The position numbers were made by a program, and so were the translations under genes. The notes under the pieces are model-generated. The model did no database searches. It worked only from the letters and a program-made list of their open reading frames with translations, and had not been told where the DNA came from. From Capnocytophaga granulosa ATCC 51502 (GTDB lineage: Bacteria > Bacteroidota > Bacteroidia > Flavobacteriales > Flavobacteriaceae): a stretch of 64,000 nucleotides of DNA. Position 1 is the first letter of the stretch. Every line of letters starts with the position of its first letter. Below are positions 35,602 to 41,758 of the stretch, piece by piece. Location: NCBI RefSeq assembly GCF_000411115.1, contig NZ_KE150257.1, forward strand, positions 115,174-179,173. Direction: 5' to 3'.

Positions 35602-35672
35602 ACGGGTGTAGTTCAAGGGTAGAATAGCGGTCTCCAAAACCGTTGATGGGGGTTCGAATCCCTCCACCCGTG
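35602..35672 (+). tRNA. tRNA-Trp (anticodon CCA)
   Basis: 71 bases; acceptor ACGGGTG/CACCCGT, anticodon loop CTCCAAA giving CCA. CCA follows directly in the DNA (35673-35675), so the 3' end is encoded here, unlike the other four tRNAs of this run. Confidence 0.95.
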
Positions 35673-35711
35673 CCAAGATAGTTTTTTACAAACTTAATAA
35701 AACGGAAAGTA

Positions 35712-35894
35712 ATGATAAACTATATCAGAGAATCTTACACAGAATTGACACAGAATGTTACTTGGACACCCTTTGCCGAGGCACAACGCCTACTGTGGGT
35801 AGTAACTATTTTCTCCGTTGTATTTTCCTTATTTATCGCTGGAGTTGATTTCATATTTGAGAGCTTCATAGCACAGATATTTAAAATTTTCTAA
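35712..35894 (+). CDS. secE: Preprotein translocase subunit SecE
   Basis: A 60-residue, single-membrane-helix SecE: NYIRESYTELTQNVTWTPFA, the conserved amphipathic region, then a hydrophobic helix (about 28-52). SecE clamps the SecY channel; secY is in the ribosomal run at 7107. The nusG ATG follows the stop with no gap. Confidence 0.94.
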   Translation: MINYIRESYTELTQNVTWTPFAEAQRLLWVVTIFSVVFSLFIAGVDFIFESFIAQIFKIF

Positions 35895-36443
35895 ATGGCA
35901 GTCCTTGAAAAAAAGTGGTATGTAGTACGTGCTGTAAGTGGCCAAGAGAACAGAGTAAAGAACTACATAGAGTCCGAAATTAGCCGCCTTGGTTATGCTG
36001 ACTATGTAGAACAAGTACTGGTTCCTACCGAAAAGGTGCCACAGCTACGCAACGGGAAAAAGATTAATGTAGAAAGAGTCTTCTTCCCTGGCTATGTCAT
36101 GATTAAGGCTGACCTCTCTGGAGAGATTTCCCATATAATCAAAGGTATATCAGGAGTGATAGGCTTCTTAGGCGAAACCAAGGGCGGTGCTCCTACTCCT
36201 ATCCGCAAATCCGAAGTGAACCGTATGCTCGGTATCGTAGACGAATTGCAAGAAAAGGTAGAAGTTGTAGCGATTCCTTATGCCGTAGGAGAATCAGTCA
36301 AAGTAATAGACGGACCTTTCAATGGCTTTACAGGAAATGTGGAAAAGGTTAATGAGGAAAAACGTAAGCTGGAGGTAATTGTCAAAATTTTTGGAAGAAA
36401 AACCCCACTTGAACTTAGCTATACTCAAGTGGAGAAAATATAA
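35895..36443 (+). CDS. nusG: Transcription termination/antitermination factor NusG
   Basis: Binds RNA polymerase and couples it to Rho or the ribosome. 182 residues: NGN domain with KKWYVVRAVSGQENRVKNYI (about 5-24) and RVFFPGYVMIKADL, and a C-terminal KOW domain GESVKVIDGPFNGFTGNVEK (about 136-155). It overlaps nothing and is followed by a 135-base gap with REP palindromes before rplK, an unusual interruption of secE-nusG-rplKAJL. Confidence 0.97.
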   Translation: MAVLEKKWYVVRAVSGQENRVKNYIESEISRLGYADYVEQVLVPTEKVPQLRNGKKINVERVFFPGYVMIKADLSGEISHIIKGISGVIGFLGETKGGAPTPIRKSEVNRMLGIVDELQEKVEVVAIPYAVGESVKVIDGPFNGFTGNVEKVNEEKRKLEVIVKIFGRKTPLELSYTQVEKI

Positions 36444-36466
36444 AAGGCAAAAGGCCCTACTGTAGA

Positions 36467-36484
36467 GGCGAATGGCAATTCGCC
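36467..36484. repeat. REP-like palindrome in nusG-rplK gap, copy 1
   Basis: GGCGAATGGCAATTCGCC preceded by GTAGA, same orientation as the next copy. Differs from the consensus by the lost outer G-C pair. Confidence 0.75.
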
Positions 36485-36514
36485 CACATAGAAAAGGCAA
36501 TTGGCCGCATGTAG

Positions 36515-36533
36515 GGACGAATGGCAATTCGCC
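36515..36533. repeat. REP-like palindrome in nusG-rplK gap, copy 2
   Basis: GGACGAATGGCAATTCGCC preceded by TGTAG. A half copy (GGCAATTGGCC) lies between the two REPs at about 36496-36506. Confidence 0.7.
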
Positions 36534-36578
36534 TATTAAGAAAGAATATATTATAGAATTATAAATTAAAGTTGAACA

Positions 36579-37016
36579 ATGGCAAAAGAATTACACAAAG
36601 TAGTTAAACTACAAGTTAAGGGAGGTGCTGCGAATCCTTCGCCACCGGTTGGACCTGCCTTGGGGGCTGCTGGAGTTAACATCATGGAGTTCTGTAAGCA
36701 ATTTAATGCACGCACACAGGACAAGCCAGGTAAAGTATTACCAGTGGTGATCTCCGTATACAAAGACAAATCTTTTGAATTTGTGATCAAGACCCCACCT
36801 GCGGCAGTTCAACTCTTGGAAGCAGCCAAAGCTAAGGGAGGCTCTGGTGAGCCTAACCGTAAAAAGGTAGCCAATATCACTTGGGATCAAGTACGTGCTA
36901 TCGCTGAAGATAAAATGCCTGACCTTAGTGCTTTCACTATTGAGAAGGCTATGAGTATGGTGGCAGGTACTGCGCGCTCTATGGGTATCGCAATCACTGG
37001 AGATAAACCTTTTTAA
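36579..37016 (+). CDS. rplK: 50S ribosomal protein L11
   Basis: L11 forms the GTPase-associated stalk base. 145 residues: KEVVKLQ-like [20 protein letters not shown] (about 5-24) and the C-terminal rRNA-binding domain with [17 protein letters not shown] and SMGIAITG. Starts a four-gene L11-L1-L10-L7/L12 run. Confidence 0.97.
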   Translation: MAKELHKVVKLQVKGGAANPSPPVGPALGAAGVNIMEFCKQFNARTQDKPGKVLPVVISVYKDKSFEFVIKTPPAAVQLLEAAKAKGGSGEPNRKKVANITWDQVRAIAEDKMPDLSAFTIEKAMSMVAGTARSMGIAITGDKPF

Positions 37017-37026
37017 TTGACGGACT

Positions 37027-37716
37027 ATGGCAAAACTAACAAAGAAATACAAAGAGGCTTTATCTAAAATAGAAGCTGACAAACTATATAGCCTTGCAGA
37101 GGCAAGCAAGAAAATAAAAGAAATCTCTTTTACAAAATTTGACGCCTCTGTGGATATCGCAGTAAGATTAGGAGTAGACCCTCGTAAAGCAAACCAAATG
37201 GTACGTGGCGTGGTAACTCTTCCTCACGGAACTGGTAAAGATGTACGCGTACTAGCTTTGGTTACTCCAGACAAAGAAGCTGAAGCACAAGCCGCTGGCG
37301 CTGACTATGTAGGATTGGACGAATACCTACAAAAAATCAAAGACGGCTGGACAGATGTAGATGTGATCGTAACCATGCCAGCTGTAATGGGTAAGTTAGG
37401 GCCTTTGGGTCGTGTACTCGGTCCTCGTGGGCTTATGCCTAACCCTAAGACTGGTACCGTAACTATGGAAATCGGTAAGGCCGTACAAGAGGTAAAAGCC
37501 GGTAAGATTGACTTCCGTGTGGATAAGACAGGGATCGTACATGCCGCTATCGGTAAAGTATCTTTCTCTGCTGAAAAACTCACTGAGAATGCCAATGAGC
37601 TGATCCAAACCCTCATTAAGCTAAAACCAACCACCGCTAAAGGTACTTACGTAAAATCTATTTACCTTTCAAGCACTATGAGTCCGAGTGTGGCAGTAGA
37701 TACAAAAATAGTCTAA
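37027..37716 (+). CDS. rplA: 50S ribosomal protein L1
   Basis: L1 forms the mobile stalk at the E-site and in many bacteria represses the L11-L1 mRNA. 229 residues with [27 protein letters not shown] and the [14 protein letters not shown] block at about residues 133-146. It lies 10 bases after rplK. Confidence 0.97.
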   Translation: MAKLTKKYKEALSKIEADKLYSLAEASKKIKEISFTKFDASVDIAVRLGVDPRKANQMVRGVVTLPHGTGKDVRVLALVTPDKEAEAQAAGADYVGLDEYLQKIKDGWTDVDVIVTMPAVMGKLGPLGRVLGPRGLMPNPKTGTVTMEIGKAVQEVKAGKIDFRVDKTGIVHAAIGKVSFSAEKLTENANELIQTLIKLKPTTAKGTYVKSIYLSSTMSPSVAVDTKIV

Positions 37717-37739
37717 CAACGTAGTTAAAAAAGAAAATT

Positions 37740-38258
37740 ATGACAAAAGAAGAAAAATCAGTAATAATAGAGGATTTAACCGCACAGTTAGCAGCCAACC
37801 ATGTAATCTATCTGGCAGACCTCACCGGCCTTAATGCAAAAGAAACTTCCGACCTTCGTCGCGCTTGTTTTAAAGCTAATATAAAATTATCGGTAGTAAA
37901 AAACACTTTCCTTGCCAAAGCAATGGAGGCTTCCGATAAGAACTTTGGAGAGCTTCCTTCCGTACTTAAAGGAAATACTTCCCTTATGTTCGCTGAAGTA
38001 GGTAACGCTCCTGCAAAACTCATCCAGGCTTTCAAGAAGAAATCCGACAAACTCCTTCTCAAAGGTGCTTATATAGAAGAAGCCGTATTCGTAGGTGATA
38101 ACCAATTGGATACTCTTGTGGCTATCAAGTCTAGAGAAGAACTCATCGGAGATATCATTTCACTCTTGCAATCGCCTGCTAAGAATGTTATTTCAGCTCT
38201 TAAATCAGGAGGTGGAAAAATTGCAGGAATTGTTAAAACACTCTCTGAACGTCAGTAA
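37740..38258 (+). CDS. rplJ: 50S ribosomal protein L10
   Basis: L10 is the stalk base to which L7/L12 dimers bind. 172 residues with the N-terminal rRNA-binding domain (HVIYLADLTGLNAKETSDLR, KNTFLAKA) and a C-terminal helix region LLQSPAKNVISALKSGGGK that carries the L7/L12 sites. The gap from rplA is 23 bases, too short for a long leader structure. Confidence 0.96.
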   Translation: MTKEEKSVIIEDLTAQLAANHVIYLADLTGLNAKETSDLRRACFKANIKLSVVKNTFLAKAMEASDKNFGELPSVLKGNTSLMFAEVGNAPAKLIQAFKKKSDKLLLKGAYIEEAVFVGDNQLDTLVAIKSREELIGDIISLLQSPAKNVISALKSGGGKIAGIVKTLSERQ

Positions 38259-38303
38259 GACACACACATTAATTTATTTATAAACCATTAAAAAACGATA
38301 GAA

Positions 38304-38681
38304 ATGGCAGATTTGAAAAATTTCGCAGAACAATTAGTAAATTTGACAGTTAAGGAAGTAAACGAGCTTGCTCAAATCCTTAAAGATGAGTATGGTATAG
38401 AACCTGCAGCTGCTGCTGTAGCTGTAGCTGCTGGCCCTGCTGCTGGCGCTGGAGAAGCTGCTGCTGAAAAAACTGAATTTGATGTAATCCTCAAAAATGC
38501 AGGAGCTAACAAATTGGCAGTAGTGAAATTAGTAAAAGACCTTACTGGTCTTGGACTAAAAGAAGCTAAAGAAGTAGTGGATGGTGCTCCTTCTAAAGTG
38601 AAAGAAGGTATTTCTAAAGCGGACGCTGAAAACCTTAAGAAATCACTAGAAGAAGCTGGTGCAGAAGTAGAATTAAAATAA
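38304..38681 (+). CDS. rplL: 50S ribosomal protein L7/L12
   Basis: The flexible stalk protein that recruits translational GTPases. 125 residues: N-terminal dimer domain ([20 protein letters not shown]), an Ala/Gly-rich hinge at about 37-55, and the C-terminal factor-binding domain [20 protein letters not shown] ... [21 protein letters not shown] terminator follows. rpoB and rpoC, the usual next genes, are absent here. Confidence 0.98.
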   Translation: MADLKNFAEQLVNLTVKEVNELAQILKDEYGIEPAAAAVAVAAGPAAGAGEAAAEKTEFDVILKNAGANKLAVVKLVKDLTGLGLKEAKEVVDGAPSKVKEGISKADAENLKKSLEEAGAEVELK

Positions 38682-38710
38682 TTCTTTTCTTAGTTTTTAC
38701 AATACGAAAG

Positions 38711-38740
38711 TCTCTTCCCCCGTGGGGAAGAGATTTTTTA
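38711..38740 (+). terminator. Intrinsic terminator after rplL
   Basis: CTCTTCCCC (38712-38720), loop CGT, GGGGAAGAG (38724-38732), then ATTTTTTA. A perfect 9-bp GC-rich stem. It overlaps the end of the converging gene at 38738. Confidence 0.92.
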
Positions 38741-39157
38741 TTGAGAGTCTTTCCACATTTTGCGTAAGCGTTTCTCATACTGCTTGGGATCGGTCACCAC
38801 CTCTGGCTTTCCTTTGTCTCGGTAGAGTACCAAGGCGGCTATAGTGGGGAGTTGCTCTATGTCAATCACCCAGGATTTCTTCCCGTCTATCCTTACAATA
38901 CCGCCCCGTACGGTAATGCCACAAAGACATTTGTTAGAGGCAGGAGGGAGCAGTGCCGAAATACGCTCTTTGGCAGCCCTATAATCGGGGTTGGTCTGAG
39001 CTTGCTTGTAGTAGACATCATGCTCTACAAAGAGTACTACTTTATGGGGATTCTTAGCATGAAAACTCGTATCGAGCTGCATGTCGGGGGGAACTTCAAT
39101 GAATAGAAGTGGTTTGCAACCGACCAAGAGTAGGGATAAAAGCAATAACTTTCTCAT
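38738..39157 (-). CDS. Small predicted lipoprotein
   Basis: 139 residues with lipobox LVGC (Cys14) after MRKLLLLSLLL. The mature domain includes FVEHDVYYKQAQTNPDYRAA, two Cys (KCLCGITV) and a basic C-terminus. No family recognised. A reverse-strand -7 element TATATTTG (complement of 39184-39191) lies about 27 bases upstream. It converges on rplL. Confidence 0.7.
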   Translation of the reverse strand: MRKLLLLSLLLVGCKPLLFIEVPPDMQLDTSFHAKNPHKVVLFVEHDVYYKQAQTNPDYRAAKERISALLPPASNKCLCGITVRGGIVRIDGKKSWVIDIEQLPTIAALVLYRDKGKPEVVTDPKQYEKRLRKMWKDSQ

Positions 39158-39234
39158 AACGATTAGTATGAAGGTTCAGAAAGCAAATATACAAAAAATG
39201 GGAGGGAAAAGCCTATAGTTATCCAATAATTTTT

Positions 39235-39242
39235 TACCTTTG
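39235..39242 (+). promoter_or_regulatory. -7 element TACCTTTG directly before panD
   Basis: The element ends 4 bases before the panD ATG (39247), so the predicted transcription start falls at or within a base or two of the start codon. Confidence 0.6.
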
Positions 39243-39246
39243 TCCT

Positions 39247-39603
39247 ATGAAAATAGAAGTATTAAAATCAAAAATCCACCGCGTAAAAGTAACCGGAGCG
39301 GACTTGGATTATATAGGGAGCATCACTATAGATGAGGCTCTTTTGGAGGCGGCTAACCTTATTGTAGGGGAAAAGGTCTCTATCGTAAATGTCAATAACG
39401 GTGAGCGTTTTGACACATATATCATTCGTGGCGAACGCAACTCAGGCACTATTACCCTCAACGGCCCGGCAGCTCGCAAGGTGCAAAAAGGCGATATCGT
39501 CATTATCATCTCCTATGCCCTGATGGATTTTGAGGAGGCTAAGACCTTCCAACCCACCGTCATCTTCCCTGATGAGACAACAAACCGTTTGATTAATGAC
39601 TAA
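39247..39603 (+). CDS. panD: Aspartate 1-decarboxylase proenzyme
   Basis: Makes beta-alanine for pantothenate and CoA. The 118-residue proenzyme has [20 protein letters not shown] and the self-cleavage site Gly24-Ser25 (YIGSITID), where Ser25 becomes the pyruvoyl group, plus Thr57-region [10 protein letters not shown] and [12 protein letters not shown]. The start is fixed by family alignment. The final TNRLIND and stop lie in a heptamer array (39591-39618). The mRNA looks leaderless. Confidence 0.95.
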   Translation: MKIEVLKSKIHRVKVTGADLDYIGSITIDEALLEAANLIVGEKVSIVNVNNGERFDTYIIRGERNSGTITLNGPAARKVQKGDIVIIISYALMDFEEAKTFQPTVIFPDETTNRLIND

Positions 39604-39618
39604 TGACAAGTGATTAAT
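39591..39618. repeat. Heptamer array, 4 units (GACTAAT type)
   Basis: GATTAAT, GACTAAT, GACAAGT, GATTAAT in register. The panD stop TAA (39601-39603) is within the second unit. Confidence 0.65.
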
Positions 39619-39649
39619 CCTTACTCTATTAGTCGCTAATTTGTTGATT

Positions 39650-41101
39650 ATGTTAGAAACCAAGCACATAGAATACAAACAAAAAGTAACACCAGAGTTA
39701 GAGAAAGAAGTGGTAGCTTTCCTCAATAGTGAGGGAGGGGCTATCTATATAGGGGTTGATAAGGAGGGGCATACGGTAGGGGTAGCCTCAGCTGATGCAT
39801 TGCAGTTGGAACTCAAGGATCGTTTAAAAAATAATATAGTTCCCTCTTGTATGGGGCTTTTTGATATCCTTGTGGAAAAGAGAGAAGAAAAGGATATTAT
39901 CAAAGTCATTGTGCTTATGGGTTATGAACGCCCTTACTATATCAAGAAATACGGACTTTCGGAAAAAGGGGCTTTTATGCGTATAGGAAGTGCCTCTGAG
40001 CCTATGCCAGTGAAAAGAATAGAGGAATTATTCGTCAAACGAACGCTTAATTCTATAGCGAGAATTAGGTCGCCGAAGAAGGATCTGCGTTTCCAACAAT
40101 TGCATATTTATTATCAATCCATAGGGAAAACACTTAATGAGCAGTTTGCTAAGAACTTAGAGCTTCTGAACGATGATGGGGATTACAATTATGTTGCCTA
40201 TTTGATGAATGATATCAATAATATATCTGTAAGGGTAGCACGTTATGCAGGAGTTAATCAAGTGGATTTGATTCAGAATGAAGAGTATGGGCATGAGTCA
40301 CTCATCAAGGCAACCCAACAGGTTTTGGATAGGCTCAATATAGAGAATCGTACTTTTACCAAGATTACCCATAAGCAACGTATAGAGCGTAGACTATGGA
40401 ATGCAGTAGCACTCCGTGAAGCAGTGATCAATGCTTTTGTACATAATGACTATACCTACGAAGTGGCTCCCAAGTTTGAGATATTTAAAGACCGCTTGGT
40501 GATTACCTCCTGTGGAGGTCTTCCTTATGGGATTTCACGAGAAGAGTTTTTCTCAGGGGCGTCTATTCCTAGGAATAAGGAGTTGATGCGTATCTATAGG
40601 GATTTGGATTTGGTAGAGCACTTAGGCTCAGGTATTCCGCGTATCTTGCAGGCTTATAGTCGGGATCAGTTTAACTTTATGGATAATTTCTTACAAGTTA
40701 TTCTCCCTATAGACGAAGATTTGCAAGCGTTAATGCAACAAGAAGAAACAACCATGCAAGTACCCCGCAAGTACCCCGCAAGTACCCCGCAAGAGGCTGA
40801 AAAACAAGATGGTTATAGGAAGGAACAAGATACCATGCAAGCACCATGCAAGTACCATGCAAGTACCATGCAAGTACGAGAATTGTTAAAAATATTAGAA
40901 GGGATACTTTATAGAGAGGAAATACAAGAAAAATTAGGTTTAAAGAATAGAGATTATTTTAGGAAAAACTACCTTAATCCCGCGATAGAAGAGGGCTTAG
41001 TGGCGCTTACCATTCCTGATAAACCTACCAGTAGCAAGCAACAATATTTCCTTACTGAAAAAGGGAAAGAAGTCCTACAATTAATAACTAACGACAAGTG
41101 A
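39650..41101 (+). CDS. AlbA_2 (Schlafen-like) ATP-binding protein with 11-bp coding repeats
   Basis: 483 residues from ATG 39650. The N-terminal AlbA_2/Schlafen domain (about 1-120) shows ETKHIEYKQKVTPELEKEVV, FLNSEGGAIYIGV and KGAFMRIGSAS. The middle part has the HATPase_c_4-like block LREAVINAFVHNDY and DRLVITSCGGLP, then a C-terminal winged helix (about 405-480). Between them, bases 40753-40876 hold two sets of four 11-bp units. Since 11 is not a multiple of 3, gain or loss of one unit shifts the frame and removes the winged helix. Proteins of this kind act as regulators or in defence; the exact role is unknown. The last codons lie in a heptamer array. Confidence 0.82.
   Translation: MLETKHIEYKQKVTPELEKEVVAFLNSEGGAIYIGVDKEGHTVGVASADALQLELKDRLKNNIVPSCMGLFDILVEKREEKDIIKVIVLMGYERPYYIKKYGLSEKGAFMRIGSASEPMPVKRIEELFVKRTLNSIARIRSPKKDLRFQQLHIYYQSIGKTLNEQFAKNLELLNDDGDYNYVAYLMNDINNISVRVARYAGVNQVDLIQNEEYGHESLIKATQQVLDRLNIENRTFTKITHKQRIERRLWNAVALREAVINAFVHNDYTYEVAPKFEIFKDRLVITSCGGLPYGISREEFFSGASIPRNKELMRIYRDLDLVEHLGSGIPRILQAYSRDQFNFMDNFLQVILPIDEDLQALMQQEETTMQVPRKYPASTPQEAEKQDGYRKEQDTMQAPCKYHASTMQVRELLKILEGILYREEIQEKLGLKNRDYFRKNYLNPAIEEGLVALTIPDKPTSSKQQYFLTEKGKEVLQLITNDK
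40753..40876 (+). repeat. Two 4-unit 11-bp minisatellites inside the AlbA_2 gene
   Basis: Set 1 (40753-40796): CATGCAAGTAC, CCCGCAAGTAC twice, CCCGCAAGAGG. Set 2 (40833-40876): CCATGCAAGCA then CCATGCAAGTA three times. They encode the same peptide mix (QVPRKYPAST...) as successive units pass through all three frames. Confidence 0.85.
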
Positions 41102-41106
41102 CAAAT
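41086..41106. repeat. Heptamer array, 3 units
   Basis: AACTAAC, GACAAGT, GACAAAT. The AlbA_2 gene's last codons (NDK) and TGA stop at 41099-41101 are inside. Confidence 0.55.
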
Positions 41107-41142
41107 TTTTAATAAATGATAAATAAAAAGTGAAATAAAAAT

Positions 41143-41172
41143 TTGTTTATTCGGTTTTTTTCTATATCTTTG
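41143..41172 (+). promoter_or_regulatory. Promoter of the TerB gene
   Basis: TTG at 41143-41145 and TATCTTTG at 41165-41172, 19 bases apart. Confidence 0.8.
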
Positions 41173-41197
41173 CCCAAGTATTTAAAAATAAAGTTTT

Positions 41198-41641
41198 ATG
41201 AGTTTATTCGGAAAAATCTTCCAGGCTGTAACTGAGGAGGTGAAACTAAACGAACAAGAATCCTTCGCAGGGATTGCCCTTGCCATGGCTGGAGCCGATG
41301 GTAACGTAGGTCGTGGAGAGTGGGACGAGATTGTCAATTACATGAACCGTCTTAGCCTCTATGATAACTATTCAGGAGCAGCTTTTGATAAGCTATTCGA
41401 CAAGCTCTTCCGCATTCTTAAAAAAGAAGGCCCAGGTAGCTTGGTAGAGAAATCAGTGGCAGCACTTCCTTCTGATCTTCGCTTGACTGCTTTCGCTTGT
41501 GCAGTAGATATCGCTACTTCTGACGGCGTACTCGAAGAAGAAGAAAAGGATATGATCAACCAATTGGCTGAATTGCTTACTGTACCAGAAAAAACCGCAA
41601 TTTCTATTATTGAAGTAATGCTCATAAAGAATAAGGTTTAA
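41198..41641 (+). CDS. TerB-family protein
   Basis: 147-residue, mostly helical acidic protein of the tellurite-resistance TerB type. It has two repeats with acidic motifs, ALAMAGADGNVGRGEWDEIV (about 28-47) and AVDIATSDGVLEEEEKDMIN (about 107-126), typical of TerB metal-binding sites. TerB proteins are linked to membrane stress and phage-related functions. It is monocistronic, with its own promoter and a heptamer-derived terminator. Confidence 0.82.
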   Translation: MSLFGKIFQAVTEEVKLNEQESFAGIALAMAGADGNVGRGEWDEIVNYMNRLSLYDNYSGAAFDKLFDKLFRILKKEGPGSLVEKSVAALPSDLRLTAFACAVDIATSDGVLEEEEKDMINQLAELLTVPEKTAISIIEVMLIKNKV

Positions 41642-41660
41642 TCTAAATGACAAACGATTA

Positions 41661-41697
41661 AATGACCAATGACGATTCGTCATTGGTCATTTTTTTG
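41661..41697 (+). terminator. Terminator built from heptamer-type sequence
   Basis: AATGACCAATGACG (41661-41674), loop ATT, CGTCATTGGTCATT (41678-41691), then a T-run. A perfect 14-bp stem made of TGACCAA/TGAC units with a U-tract, so the repeat family can serve as an intrinsic terminator. Confidence 0.8.
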
Positions 41698-41707
41698 TTT
41701 TAATGGT

Positions 41708-41758
41708 TAGTGATTAGTCACTTGTCTTTAGTCGTTAGTCACTTGTCGTTAGTCACTA
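41708..41758 (-). repeat. Heptamer array starting at the SNF2 helicase stop
   Basis: Read on the reverse strand from 41758: TAGTGAC, TAACGAC, AAGTGAC, TAACGAC, TAAAGAC, AAGTGAC, TAATCAC. The first TAG is the helicase stop codon. Confidence 0.75.
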
